Shown: positions 24,717 to 33,609, counted from the stretch's first letter. The stretch is DNA of 51,394 nucleotides from CAYXWM01 sp964468805 (GCA_964468805.1 CAYXWM010000012.1:1-51394); one strand, 5' to 3'. Made by a program: numbers and translations. Notes: generated by a model not told the origin, from the letters alone.

Positions 24717-25148
24717 GTGAAAGTTTCAACTAAAGGACGTTATGCCTTGCGTGTAATGCTGGACTTGGCTATGCATAACTCAGGCACTTATACGCCTCTA
24801 AAGGACATCTCGGAACGCCAAGATATTACGGTGAAATATATGGAGCAAATTATTTCGCTGTTAAGCAAGGCAGGATATTTAAAGAGCCTTAGAGGGAACG
24901 GCGGCGGTTATAAGCTGGCAAAGGCACCTGAGGAATATACCGTAGGTGAAATTTTAAGAACTACCGAGGGTAACCTGGCACCTATAGCCTGTTTGGAGGA
25001 TAACCCGAACCGTTGCCAAAGAAACAATACCTGCTTAACCCTACCTTTTTGGACCGGTTTAAACAAAGTAATTAATGAATACGTGGATAGTTTAACATTG
25101 GCGGACTTACTGACTAATGACAGTGATTATTATGACTTTTCAATCTAG
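24717..25148 (+). CDS. Rrf2-family transcriptional regulator (IscR/CymR-like)
   Basis: A 143-residue winged-helix repressor of the Rrf2 family. The N-terminus MKVSTKGRYALRVMLDLA and the GNGGGYKLAK wing are family hallmarks. Three cysteines, Cys92, Cys100 and Cys106 (C-x7-C-x5-C), sit where IscR and related proteins bind an iron-sulfur cluster (IscR: C-x5-C-x5-C), so cluster binding is plausible, with altered spacing. CymR, the cysteine regulator of Firmicutes, is also in this family and does not use a cluster. Location directly before O-acetylhomoserine sulfhydrylase and cysteine synthase genes suggests control of sulfur amino acid metabolism (inference). GTG start after GGAGGAG. Confidence 0.92.
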   Translation: MKVSTKGRYALRVMLDLAMHNSGTYTPLKDISERQDITVKYMEQIISLLSKAGYLKSLRGNGGGYKLAKAPEEYTVGEILRTTEGNLAPIACLEDNPNRCQRNNTCLTLPFWTGLNKVINEYVDSLTLADLLTNDSDYYDFSI

Positions 25149-25199
25149 ACCAACCATAAACCTTGTCCGGCACCGATTTAAAATAACACAAAATATTAC

Positions 25200-25248
25200 T
25201 TTTAAGGGAGAGAACCTTTTAAATTTATAAAAGGTCTCTCCCTTAAAA
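25200..25248. repeat. E-family hairpin repeat
   Basis: Inverted repeat TTTTAAGGGAGAGAACCTTTT / AAAAGGTCTCTCCCTTAAAA, about 50 bases after the Rrf2 stop. It may double as a terminator, though the T-tract is poor. Confidence 0.7.
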
Positions 25249-25257
25249 TATAAATTA

Positions 25258-25394
25258 TATACTTAATTGCATAAGGAATAGTAACAAAAGCTATTCTTCG
25301 TAAATGGTTCGCTCTAACGTTTTTATAAAAAAACACCGGTCGCTCAATACTGAGAATATACGCTTTTGTTACTATTTAACTTAAATTAAATATA
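25258..25394. repeat. Palindromic repeat family A, copy A3
   Basis: Tips TATACTTAAT / ATTAAATATA. The left arm GGAATAGTAACAAAAGCTAT and the right arm ACGCTTTTGTTACT match copy A2 almost base for base. Confidence 0.8.
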
Positions 25395-25409
25395 TTTATT
25401 CTATTTCTC

Positions 25410-25437
25410 TTGACAAAACCTTTCACAGTGATATAAT
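25410..25437 (+). promoter_or_regulatory. Promoter of metY
   Basis: Perfect TTGACA (25410-25415) and TATAAT (25432-25437) with a 16-base spacer, immediately after repeat A3. Confidence 0.8.
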
Positions 25438-25482
25438 CATACTTATCCTATATGAATATCGATGAATGTTTGGAGGATTAAA

Positions 25483-26772
25483 ATGGACACAAATCGTAAA
25501 TATAAGTTTGAAACGCTACAGCTCCATGTGGGTCAAGAGCAACCCGACAGTGCTACCGATTCAAGAGCTGTACCTATTTATGCAACAACTTCCTATGTTT
25601 TTAAAGATTCTGACCAAGCCGCGGCTCGCTTTGGTTTGACCGAAGGCGGAAATATTTATACTCGCTTGATGAACCCCACTTCCGATGTTTTTGAAAAACG
25701 TATTGCCGCTTTGGAAGGCGGTGTTGCAGCTTTAGCTACCTCTTCCGGTTCGGCTGCCATTACTTATGCTATCCAAAACATTACCAGAGCCGGGGACCAT
25801 ATAGTCTCCTCCGCTACAATTTACGGCGGAACTTATAATCTATTTGCCAATACTTTCCCGGAATTTGGCGTGGAAACAAGCTTTGTTGACGGCAGCAACC
25901 CGGAAAATTTCCAAAAAGCCATTAAAGAAAATACCAAGGCTATCTTTATAGAAAGCTTGGGCAATCCCAACTCCACTGTTATTGACATTAAAGCTGTGGC
26001 TGATATTGCCCACAAAAACGGTATTCCGTTGATAGTAGACAATACCTTTGCTACGCCCTACTTACTTAGACCCATTGAGCATGGTGCTGATGTGGTTGTG
26101 CATTCGGCTACGAAATTTATCGGCGGACATGGAACGGTTATCGGCGGTGTAATTATAGACAGCGGTAATTTTGACTGGGCACAAAACGATAAGTTCCCGG
26201 GGCTTTCTCAACCTCATCCGGGTTATCACGGAGTAGTCTTTACTCAAGCTGTGGGTAATCTTGCGTATATTATCAAAATTCGCACAACTTTAATGAGAGA
26301 CACCGGCTCTACCGTTAGCCCGTTTCACTCCTTCTTGTTCCTGCAAGGTCTGGAAACTCTCTCTTTGAGAGTGGAAAGACACGTTTCAAATGCCTTAAAA
26401 GCAGTGGAATACCTGAGCAAACATCCCAAGGTAGCAAAGGTCAATCACCCGGCTCTGGAATCGCATCCCGACCATAAGCTTTATAAATCCTACTTCCCCA
26501 ACGGTGCAGGCTCTATATTTACCGTTGAACTTAAAGGGGATGCTGAAACAGCCAAGAAATTTATAGACAATCTTCAATTGTTCTCCTTGCTGGCAAACGT
26601 TGCGGACGTTAAATCTCTTGTAATCCACCCGGCTTCAACCACTCATTCTCAAATGAATGAAGACGAACTTAAAAACAGCGGCATTACGCCCACTACCATA
26701 CGCCTTTCCATAGGTACAGAGCATATAGACGACATAATCTACGACTTGGAACAAGCTTTTAATCAAATATAA
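25483..26772 (+). CDS. metY: O-acetylhomoserine sulfhydrylase (MetY type)
   Basis: A 429-residue PLP enzyme of the Cys/Met metabolism (gamma) family. It uses O-acetyl-L-homoserine and sulfide (or methanethiol) to form homocysteine (or methionine) in the cytosol. It opens ETLQLHVGQEQPD, typical of the MetY branch. The PLP-binding Lys211 lies in HSATKFIGGHG, preceded by DNTFATPYLLRP. The length of about 430 favours MetY over the shorter cystathionine synthases (about 380-400). The ATG at 25483 is chosen over 25462 because GGAGG lies six to seven bases upstream of it. Homocysteine made here would feed the methionine synthase downstream. Confidence 0.95.
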   Translation: MDTNRKYKFETLQLHVGQEQPDSATDSRAVPIYATTSYVFKDSDQAAARFGLTEGGNIYTRLMNPTSDVFEKRIAALEGGVAALATSSGSAAITYAIQNITRAGDHIVSSATIYGGTYNLFANTFPEFGVETSFVDGSNPENFQKAIKENTKAIFIESLGNPNSTVIDIKAVADIAHKNGIPLIVDNTFATPYLLRPIEHGADVVVHSATKFIGGHGTVIGGVIIDSGNFDWAQNDKFPGLSQPHPGYHGVVFTQAVGNLAYIIKIRTTLMRDTGSTVSPFHSFLFLQGLETLSLRVERHVSNALKAVEYLSKHPKVAKVNHPALESHPDHKLYKSYFPNGAGSIFTVELKGDAETAKKFIDNLQLFSLLANVADVKSLVIHPASTTHSQMNEDELKNSGITPTTIRLSIGTEHIDDIIYDLEQAFNQI

Positions 26773-26813
26773 AATACTATATTGATTATAAAAAGCAGTT
26801 TGAATTCAATAAA

Positions 26814-26871
26814 ACTAAAATAAATATCAATTCTACCAAAACTTTGGGGGTGAATTGATATTTATTTTAGT
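26814..26871. promoter_or_regulatory. Perfect 20-bp inverted repeat after metY
   Basis: ACTAAAATAAATATCAATTC (26814-26833) and its exact complement (26852-26871) flank an 18-base loop containing TTTGGGGG. The stem begins 41 bases after the metY stop. There is no T-tract, so it is not a standard terminator. It may stabilise or end the metY transcript. Confidence 0.5.
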
Positions 26872-27055
26872 CTTTTGGCAGAAGTGGCTGTAACCAAACC
26901 CAAACAATATCGCAGTCAACTTCTTTGTTAAATATTCGCTAAATTTTTATTTAATCCTTTTGCAGTATACTTTATAACAGAGACAATGTATAATAAGAAA
27001 AAATAAGAGACAATAAATAAATTTACCTAAACTGATAAGTGGGAGATGAAGTTAT

Positions 27056-27979
27056 ATGATGCATAGGTCTATAGATGAATTAATAGGCAAAACACCAATG
27101 CTGGAGCTTATAAAATATACAAAAGAAAACCAACTTAACTCAAATATTTACGCAAAATTGGAATACTTCAACCCCGGCGGCAGTGTAAAAGACAGGATAG
27201 CAAAAGGCATGATAGACGATGCCGAAAGCAACGGTTTACTGAAACCGGATTCGGTTATTATAGAGCCCACAAGCGGAAATACAGGCATAGCACTTGCCAT
27301 GATAGCCGCTTCAAGGGGATACAAAGTAATTTTGACCATGCCGGAAACCATGAGTATAGAGAGAAGAAACCTACTTAAAGCCTACGGTGCGGAACTTGTG
27401 CTTACGGACGGATTAAAAGGCATGAAAGGTGCTATCGATAAAGCAAAAGAACTTGCTGAGGAAATTCCCAACGGCTTTATTCCCGGTCAATTTACAAACC
27501 CGGCAAATCCCGCCGTTCATATATCAACAACCGGTCCGGAAATTTGGGAAAGTACCCAAGGTAAGGTAGATATTTTCATAGCAGGCGTAGGAACCGGCGG
27601 CACTTTAACCGGGGTAGGCGAATATCTGAAATCCAAAAATCCCAACGTTAAAATTATAGCCGTAGAACCCGCCGCATCGCCCGTTCTTTCAACAGGCAAA
27701 GCCGGCCCTCACAAAATCCAAGGTATAGGTGCAGGGTTTGTACCGGAAATTTTAAATACAAATATCTATGATGAAATAATACCCGTGACCAACGAAGATG
27801 CCTTCGCTACCAGTAAGGCTATAGCCAAAGCCGAAGGGGTTTTGGTGGGGATTTCTTCCGGTGCGGCTCTTTGGGCGGCCGGTCAGGTGGCAAAGCGTAA
27901 AGAAAACAACGGCAAAAACATAGTGGTTATCTTCCCGGATACCGGCGAAAGATACCTTTCAACACCAATGTTTGAATAA
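27056..27979 (+). CDS. cysK: Cysteine synthase (O-acetylserine sulfhydrylase)
   Basis: A 307-residue PLP enzyme of fold type II that makes cysteine from O-acetylserine and sulfide in the cytosol. Lys45 in NPGGSVKDR binds PLP, EPTSGNTGIALA is the substrate loop, GVGTGGTLTG binds the PLP phosphate, and the C-terminal IFPDTGERYLSTPMF is a signature of CysK rather than of cystathionine beta-synthase. Length is typical. Two consecutive ATGs (27056, 27059) follow GGGAGATG at a workable distance, so the first may be one codon off. It lies in the sulfur block with metY and metH. Confidence 0.97.
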   Translation: MMHRSIDELIGKTPMLELIKYTKENQLNSNIYAKLEYFNPGGSVKDRIAKGMIDDAESNGLLKPDSVIIEPTSGNTGIALAMIAASRGYKVILTMPETMSIERRNLLKAYGAELVLTDGLKGMKGAIDKAKELAEEIPNGFIPGQFTNPANPAVHISTTGPEIWESTQGKVDIFIAGVGTGGTLTGVGEYLKSKNPNVKIIAVEPAASPVLSTGKAGPHKIQGIGAGFVPEILNTNIYDEIIPVTNEDAFATSKAIAKAEGVLVGISSGAALWAAGQVAKRKENNGKNIVVIFPDTGERYLSTPMFE

Positions 27980-28014
27980 ATAATACTGTTTTTTATGTAC
28001 ATCCGGCATAAATG

Positions 28015-28042
28015 TTGAAATAATCTTAAAAAGTGATATAAT
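28015..28042 (+). promoter_or_regulatory. Promoter of the methionine synthase operon
   Basis: TTGAAA (28015-28020), 16 bases, perfect TATAAT (28037-28042), about 150 bases before the first gene. Confidence 0.65.
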
Positions 28043-28116
28043 ATTTTGAAGGGCTTTTTCTTGGGAAAAGTCATTCAATATTTGTCTGTTATATAAATTA
28101 AAATATTCCTACTCCG

Positions 28117-28154
28117 ACCTTAGGAGAAAATCGAATGCGGTTTTCGCCTAAGGT
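28117..28154 (+). promoter_or_regulatory. Leader hairpin of the methionine synthase operon
   Basis: ACCTTAGG / CCTAAGGT outer stem and GAAAA / TTTTC inner stem form a hairpin of about 13 bp followed by TTGTTTT, inside the 150-nt leader. It could be an attenuator. I could not recognise an S-box, T-box or cobalamin riboswitch around it. Confidence 0.4.
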
Positions 28155-28192
28155 TGTTTTGGAATTTGGGATTTTTTCATCGGAGATGACTT

Positions 28193-28831
28193 ATGTTAGA
28201 AGAAGCATTAAGGTACCTGGGACTAAAACCGGAAAATATGACGGAACAACTGGAAGCTGACATAAACAGAACAACCCGAATGCTTCAAGAAAAAGCAGAT
28301 TTTCGCTATACTTACAGACTTTTTCCCATAGAAGTCCGGGAAAACCGGGTCGAAGTGGTGGGAAGCAACTTAACACTTCCCGGCAAAGATATAGCAAATC
28401 TCTTGCAACATTCCAAAGAATGTGTTATATTGGCGGCAACTCTGGGTATGGAAGTTGATAAACTGCTGTTAATAACTCAAAAAACCTCTATATCCGACGC
28501 CGTAATTATGGACGCTCTGGCAGGAGCCATGATAGAGGACGAATGTAACAAATTGCAAGACAAATTGGAGAAAACCCATACCCTAACCCATCGCTACAGC
28601 CCGGGTTACGGAGACCTGCCGGTGCAAATACAAGCCGGTGTATTGAATGTTTTGAATGCAAGGCAGAGTATTGGTCTGTTTTGTACTTCAAACAGCATAC
28701 TTTTACCCCGAAAAAGTATTACTGCCGTTATGGGCATCACAGGGATAAAATCGGATATGGATATGTGCAAGAGCTGTTTATTATACGAAGAATGCAACTA
28801 CAGAAAAGGCGGTAAGAAGTGTGGGCGTTAG
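28193..28831 (+). CDS. Methionine synthase reactivation-domain protein
   Basis: A 212-residue stand-alone version of the activation domain that forms the C-terminus of long MetH proteins. This domain binds S-adenosylmethionine and remethylates oxidised cobalamin. The SAM-binding motif RYSPGYGDLPVQIQ (134-147) and the later PRKSITAVMGI block match the family. The C-terminus adds Cys192, Cys195, Cys201 and Cys210 (C-x2-C-x5-C-x8-C), a possible metal or iron-sulfur site not found in E. coli MetH. It overlaps the catalytic metH gene by 11 bases, so the two halves are made together. Reactivation presumably uses flavodoxin or ferredoxin (family knowledge). The ATG at 28193 is the natural start. Confidence 0.92.
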   Translation: MLEEALRYLGLKPENMTEQLEADINRTTRMLQEKADFRYTYRLFPIEVRENRVEVVGSNLTLPGKDIANLLQHSKECVILAATLGMEVDKLLLITQKTSISDAVIMDALAGAMIEDECNKLQDKLEKTHTLTHRYSPGYGDLPVQIQAGVLNVLNARQSIGLFCTSNSILLPRKSITAVMGITGIKSDMDMCKSCLLYEECNYRKGGKKCGR

Positions 28832-31181
28832 AGAATTTACGGAAAATAATATATTAATATTGGACGGTGCCATGGGTACCATGTTGCAGGATGTATCGCT
28901 TATAGGCGAAAATCCCGTGCTTTTAAACCTTAGCAAGCCGGATTTGATTACAGACGTACACCGTCAATATATAAATGCCGGCTCTCATATGATTTTAACC
29001 AATACCTTCTGTGCAAATTCACGTAAACTTGCCGGTTCCGGTTACAGCGTGGCGGATGTTGTTGCCGCCGCCGTTAAAAATGCTAAAAAAGCGGCTGACG
29101 GAAAGAGCTTTATAGCCTTGGATATAGGCCCTATAGGCGAATTATTTGAACCTATGGGTACTTTAAGCTTTGATGATGCCTATGAAATCTTCAAGGAACA
29201 AATTCTATGTGGTGTAAAAGAAGGCGTGGACGCCGTTTTCATTGAAACCATGACGGATCTTTACGAAGCAAAATGTGCTGTGCTTGCCGCAAAGGAAAAC
29301 TGCGACCTGCCGGTGTTTTGCACCATGTCTTTCGAAGAAAATATGCGTACTTTCTTGGGTACATCCATCTCCTCTGCGGCCTTAACCTTAGAGGGCCTGG
29401 GAGTTGATTATATAGGTTTTAACTGTTCCGTAGGTCCCAAGCAGATGATAGGCATGGTAGAAGAATTATTGAAATACACCAATCTCCCCATTATTGTCAA
29501 GCCAAATGCAGGGCTTCCCAAAACCGTGGACGGCAAGGAAGTTTTTGATGCCGATGAAAACGAATTTGCGGAGCACATGGAGAAAATAATTAACATGGGT
29601 GCCGGAACGGTAGGCGGTTGTTGCGGAACCAATCCCAAATATATAGCAAAGCTAAAAAACCTGGCTGTAAACAGAACCCCTTTACATAGGGATAAATTAA
29701 CTCTAAGTGCCGTTTGCTCCCATTCCAAAACCGTGATTATAGACAGGGTTAGGATTATAGGTGAAAGAATAAACCCCACCGGCAAAAAAGCCTTTAAACA
29801 GGCTCTCATTGACGGTAACATGGACTATATCGTAAGGCAGGCAATAGAACAAGCTGAAGCCTGTGCGGACATATTGGACGTTAATGTGGGTGTCCCCAAC
29901 ATAGACGAAAAGGCAACCATGGTTGAGGTAATAAAAAATATCCAAAGCATATTGGATTTGCCCTTGCAAATAGATTCATCATGCGTGGATGCCATTGAAG
30001 CCGGTTTGCGTGCCTATAACGGCAAAGCCATAGTAAACTCCGTTAACGGCGATGATTCTAACCTGCATACCGTATTACCCATAGTAAAAAAATACGGTGC
30101 CGCCATAGTAGGGCTTACTCTGGATTCAAAAGGCATACCCAAAACCGCAGAAGAACGCCTTGAAATTGCCCAAAAAATTGTAAATACCGCTCTGGAATAT
30201 AAAATTCCCAAGCAGGATATTATTATAGACTGCTTGACTCTTACATCCGGTGCCGAACAGGAAATTGCCTACGAAACCATAAAGGCCCTGTCCCTTATTA
30301 AAGAAAAACTGGGTGTTAAAACCGCTTTGGGCGTTTCCAATATTTCTTTCGGCTTGCCCATGAGAGAAAAGTTGAACCAAGTTTTTCTTTCCTTGGCTTT
30401 GGCAAACGGTTTGGATTTACCCATAATCAACCCAAATGTAAAGGAAATGACCGATACGATTTTCTGTTATCATCAGCTTAATAACACAGACAAAGGCAGT
30501 AACGAGTATATCAGGCGTTTCGGAAGTTCCGAAGTGACGGCAGAAAAAACTCCCGAAATGAAAACCAAACAAGACCTATCCTACCTGATTCAAGCCGGCT
30601 TTAAAGATGAAGTCAAAAACACGGTTAAGGCTTTGTTGGCTGAAAAAGAGCCTATGGCCATAGTAAACGAAATACTTATACCTGCCTTGGACAAAGTTGG
30701 GCAAAGATATGAAAAAGGCGAGATTTTCTTACCTCAACTGCTACAATCGGCAGAAGCCGCAAAACAGGCTTTTGAGGTATTAAAAAGCCGTATACCCGAA
30801 AATACCAATGTAATCAACGGAACCTTAATCCTTGCTACCGTTGAAGGAGACATACACGATATAGGTAAAAATATCGTAAAAGTAGTTTTGGAAAACTACG
30901 GTTATATGGTTATTGATTTGGGCAAGGACGTAGAAATACAACGTGTTGCCGAAGAAGCCGTAAAACATAACGTTAAGCTGGTTGGTTTAAGTGCCCTAAT
31001 GACCACAACCCTATGCAACATGGAAAAAACCATACTGGCTCTCAGAGAAGCAGACCCGGAAATAAAAATAATGGTAGGCGGAGCGGTTCTCACCGCCGAC
31101 TATGCACAAAAAATAGGTGCTGATTATTACTCAAAAGATGCCATGGCATCCGTGGCGGTTGCCAGAGAGTTGTTTATGTAA
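28821..31181 (+). CDS. metH: Cobalamin-dependent methionine synthase, catalytic part
   Basis: A 786-residue methyltransferase that moves a methyl group from methyltetrahydrofolate via cobalamin to homocysteine. Domains in order: homocysteine S-methyltransferase (1 to about 285; zinc ligands Cys202, Cys267, Cys268), pterin-binding domain (about 310-560, starting RIIGERINPTGKK), helical cap (about 575-665) and B12-binding domain with the lower-axial His679 in DIHDIGKN. It stops after the B12 domain, whereas the E. coli enzyme continues into an activation domain of about 330 residues. Here that part is the overlapping upstream gene. GTG start inside the upstream gene, with a weak GGTAAGAAG site, suggests coupled translation. 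Confidence 0.96.
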   Translation: MGVREFTENNILILDGAMGTMLQDVSLIGENPVLLNLSKPDLITDVHRQYINAGSHMILTNTFCANSRKLAGSGYSVADVVAAAVKNAKKAADGKSFIALDIGPIGELFEPMGTLSFDDAYEIFKEQILCGVKEGVDAVFIETMTDLYEAKCAVLAAKENCDLPVFCTMSFEENMRTFLGTSISSAALTLEGLGVDYIGFNCSVGPKQMIGMVEELLKYTNLPIIVKPNAGLPKTVDGKEVFDADENEFAEHMEKIINMGAGTVGGCCGTNPKYIAKLKNLAVNRTPLHRDKLTLSAVCSHSKTVIIDRVRIIGERINPTGKKAFKQALIDGNMDYIVRQAIEQAEACADILDVNVGVPNIDEKATMVEVIKNIQSILDLPLQIDSSCVDAIEAGLRAYNGKAIVNSVNGDDSNLHTVLPIVKKYGAAIVGLTLDSKGIPKTAEERLEIAQKIVNTALEYKIPKQDIIIDCLTLTSGAEQEIAYETIKALSLIKEKLGVKTALGVSNISFGLPMREKLNQVFLSLALANGLDLPIINPNVKEMTDTIFCYHQLNNTDKGSNEYIRRFGSSEVTAEKTPEMKTKQDLSYLIQAGFKDEVKNTVKALLAEKEPMAIVNEILIPALDKVGQRYEKGEIFLPQLLQSAEAAKQAFEVLKSRIPENTNVINGTLILATVEGDIHDIGKNIVKVVLENYGYMVIDLGKDVEIQRVAEEAVKHNVKLVGLSALMTTTLCNMEKTILALREADPEIKIMVGGAVLTADYAQKIGADYYSKDAMASVAVARELFM

Positions 31182-31214
31182 AGGTTGTCCTTATAAACTG
31201 AATAAAAGAATAGT

Positions 31215-31251
31215 AAAAGGTCCTATGTTTAATTTTCACATAGGACCTTTT
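31215..31251. terminator. Bidirectional terminator between metH and the HAD gene
   Basis: Perfect 14-bp stem AAAAGGTCCTATGT / ACATAGGACCTTTT with a nine-base loop. T/A tracts on both sides serve the convergent genes. Confidence 0.88.
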
Positions 31252-31292
31252 ATTATTGGGGGTTTACACCAAGTCTGCTTTTAAGCGTTTAT

Positions 31293-31955
31293 TCAGAAAC
31301 GGGTTATTTCCAAAATATCGTCTACTATATAATCCGCCAAGGATAAGTCCTGATTACCGGAGTTTTCGTTGCGGAAACCTACAGTAAACAACCCGGCGGC
31401 TTTTGCGGCGGTTACTCCGCTTTTGGAGTCTTCCAGGGCAACGGATTCTTGGGGTTTGCAGAGGCATTGTTCTACGGCTTTTAAGTAAATTTCCGGGTCG
31501 GGCTTTTTGTTTGTAACGTTATCCCCGGTTACAACCGTTTCCATGTGTTTCATTATATCAAAATATTGCAAAACGCCGTGTACCAGGGATTGGTTTGAGG
31601 ATGAAGCTACGGCGGTTTTTATGTTCTTGGATTTACAGAGTTCTATAATTTCCAAAACCCCGGATATGGGTTTTAAGCCCTGTTCTTTTATGTAGCCCAA
31701 AATCATTGCATCCTGCATTTCTATAATTTCAGTTACGTTTCCGCTGCGGTTGTTGTCCGCCAGCATTTGTCGCCAGAAATCCTCGGTAGGCTTACCTATG
31801 AAGGAGTAAAGGTCTCGGTCGGTTTTCATGTTGAGTTTTGCCAGGAGTTCATGTTTGGAGCGTAAATGCATAGGCTCGGAGTCTACTATAACGCCGTCCA
31901 TGTCGAACACAAAAAGCTTGGTTGAGGGAGAAAATACCTTATTTACGATTTTCAC
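31293..31955 (-). CDS. HAD-superfamily phosphatase, beta-phosphoglucomutase-like
   Basis: A 220-residue HAD hydrolase of the subfamily containing beta-phosphoglucomutase and small sugar-phosphate phosphatases. Nucleophile Asp18 and acid/base Asp20 (FDMDGVIVDSEP), the Ser motif ASSSN, Lys in KKPDPE and the acidic motif LEDSKSG are all intact, with a helical cap after motif I. The GTG start at 31955 follows AAGGAG and lies inside the end of the kinase gene (17-bp overlap), so it is translationally coupled to it. In this operon it probably dephosphorylates or isomerises a sugar phosphate of the pathway, or removes a toxic by-product. Substrate unknown. Confidence 0.92.
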   Translation of the reverse strand: MKIVNKVFSPSTKLFVFDMDGVIVDSEPMHLRSKHELLAKLNMKTDRDLYSFIGKPTEDFWRQMLADNNRSGNVTEIIEMQDAMILGYIKEQGLKPISGVLEIIELCKSKNIKTAVASSSNQSLVHGVLQYFDIMKHMETVVTGDNVTNKKPDPEIYLKAVEQCLCKPQESVALEDSKSGVTAAKAAGLFTVGFRNENSGNQDLSLADYIVDDILEITRF

Positions 31956-33609
31956 GTTTAATCTCCTTCAAAAGTTTCATTACGTTATTTTGACCTCTGC
32001 CGAAATAATCGTGGAGGATAACGTATTGTTCGTAAAGTTTTTGGTAAATGGCTACTGCTTCGGGGTTAGGAGTGTAAGTAGCACGGATTCCGCCGCCCAT
32101 GGATTCTGCGGCTTCTTTTATGCTGTCGTAACCGCCCTTAGCCTTACCTGCCGCAACGGCACCCCACATGGCACCACCCATGGCTGTGGCTTGGTCTACG
32201 GCTGTTACATAAACGGTTCTGTTCATTACGTCCGCAAAGGTTTGCATCACGAAGGGGCTTTTTTCAGCTATACCTCCGGTTGCCATAAGCTTTGCAACGT
32301 TTACGCCGTTTTCCACGAATGTATCTACTATCATGCGTTTACCGTAGGCTACGGCTTCGATAAGAGCCTTGTAGATTTCTTCGGGTTTGGTGTTCAGGGT
32401 CATACCCATAATCAAGCCGGTTAAGTCCACGTCTACCAAAACAGAGCGGTTACCGTTCCACCAGTCCAGAGCCAAAAGACCGGAGGCACCGGGTTTGATT
32501 TCCGAGGCAAGTTGTTCAAGGTAGGCGTATTTATTTTTACCGGCGTCTTTCGCTTCTTGGAGGAGTTCAGCGGAGAGGAGATTATCCATAAACCATTGGA
32601 AATGGTCACCCATACAGGATTGACCGGCTTCGTAGCCGAAATAGCCGGGCAGAATGCCGTCTTCACAGATGCCGCACATACCGGGTACTTTTACGTCTTT
32701 TTCTGTACACATCATGTCACAGCCGGAAGTACCGATTACCATAAGCATAACGTCGGGGTCGGTGATACCGGCTCCGGGTACGGCGGAATGAGCGTCGCCT
32801 ACGCCTACGGCAACAGGAGTACCCACTTTAAGGCCGGTCCATTTGCTGCTGCTTTCGGTTATGTAGCCGGCGAGCGTACCTAGAGGGTAAATATTGCGTG
32901 ACATTTTTTCGTCTACTATGTTTTCCAGTCTTGGGTCGAGGGCTTTAAAGAAATCGTTAGAGGGGTAGCCGGTGTTTTTTTGCCAGATGGATTTGTAGCC
33001 GGCTGTGCAGGAGTTACGCATTTCCACACCGGTTAATTGCATGGTAATCCAGTCCGCACATTCCATAAATCTGTCGGCGGCATTGAAGCATTCTTCGTCT
33101 TCGTTTAAAATCTGCCATATTTTTGGGAACATCCACTCGGAGGATATTTTACCGCCGTAACAGGCGAGAAATTCTTCGTTACGTTCCGCACCGATTTTGT
33201 TCAGCATATTAGCTTCGTCTTGGGCGGCATGATGTTTCCATAATTTTACATAGGCATGGGGTCTTTTTTCGAAACCGGGTACACAGCAAAGGGGTGTACC
33301 GTCTGCCTTTGTTGGGAGCATGGAACATTCGGTAAAGTCTGTACCTACGCCGATTACGTCGTCCGGGGATACGCCGGCTTCTTCGAGTACTTTGGGAACG
33401 GTTTTTGAGGCCGCTTCTATATAATCCGGGGGATATTGCAAAGCCCAGTCGGGTTCTAATTTAGTGGTTTTGTCCGGTAAAAATTCGTCCATTACCGCGT
33501 TGGTATAGGCATAGTCTGCCTGTGCTACGATTTTGCCGTTAGAAACGTCTACCAAGATTGCTCTGGCGGATAGTGTGCCAAAGTCTATTCCTACTGTATA
33601 TTTTGACAT
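31939..33609 (-). CDS. araB: Ribulokinase-like FGGY carbohydrate kinase (AraB type)
   Basis: A 556-residue FGGY-family kinase resembling L-ribulokinase. It phosphorylates a ketopentose with ATP. The N-terminal GIDFGTLSARAILVD is the first phosphate-binding loop. GTDFTECSMLP, KLWKHHAAQDEA, the catalytic-region GVGDAHSAVPGAG and ATGGIAEKSPF are AraB-like blocks. Length (556) fits AraB rather than xylulokinase or glycerol kinase (about 500). The cluster contains no araA or araD, but a polyol dehydrogenase lies next to it, so the true substrate may be a ketose made by that dehydrogenase, such as L- or D-ribulose. AAGGAGG precedes the ATG. Gene symbol by similarity only. Confidence 0.9.
   Translation of the reverse strand: MSKYTVGIDFGTLSARAILVDVSNGKIVAQADYAYTNAVMDEFLPDKTTKLEPDWALQYPPDYIEAASKTVPKVLEEAGVSPDDVIGVGTDFTECSMLPTKADGTPLCCVPGFEKRPHAYVKLWKHHAAQDEANMLNKIGAERNEEFLACYGGKISSEWMFPKIWQILNEDEECFNAADRFMECADWITMQLTGVEMRNSCTAGYKSIWQKNTGYPSNDFFKALDPRLENIVDEKMSRNIYPLGTLAGYITESSSKWTGLKVGTPVAVGVGDAHSAVPGAGITDPDVMLMVIGTSGCDMMCTEKDVKVPGMCGICEDGILPGYFGYEAGQSCMGDHFQWFMDNLLSAELLQEAKDAGKNKYAYLEQLASEIKPGASGLLALDWWNGNRSVLVDVDLTGLIMGMTLNTKPEEIYKALIEAVAYGKRMIVDTFVENGVNVAKLMATGGIAEKSPFVMQTFADVMNRTVYVTAVDQATAMGGAMWGAVAAGKAKGGYDSIKEAAESMGGGIRATYTPNPEAVAIYQKLYEQYVILHDYFGRGQNNVMKLLKEIKRENRK

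Larger units (their letters stand above)
25149..25482. other. Intergenic region with E hairpin, A repeat and metY promoter
   Basis: An E hairpin (25200-25248) is followed ten bases later by repeat A3 (25258-25394), then by the metY promoter at 25410-25437. A fragment CTATTTCTC at 25401-25409 resembles a B-repeat tip. Confidence 0.55.
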
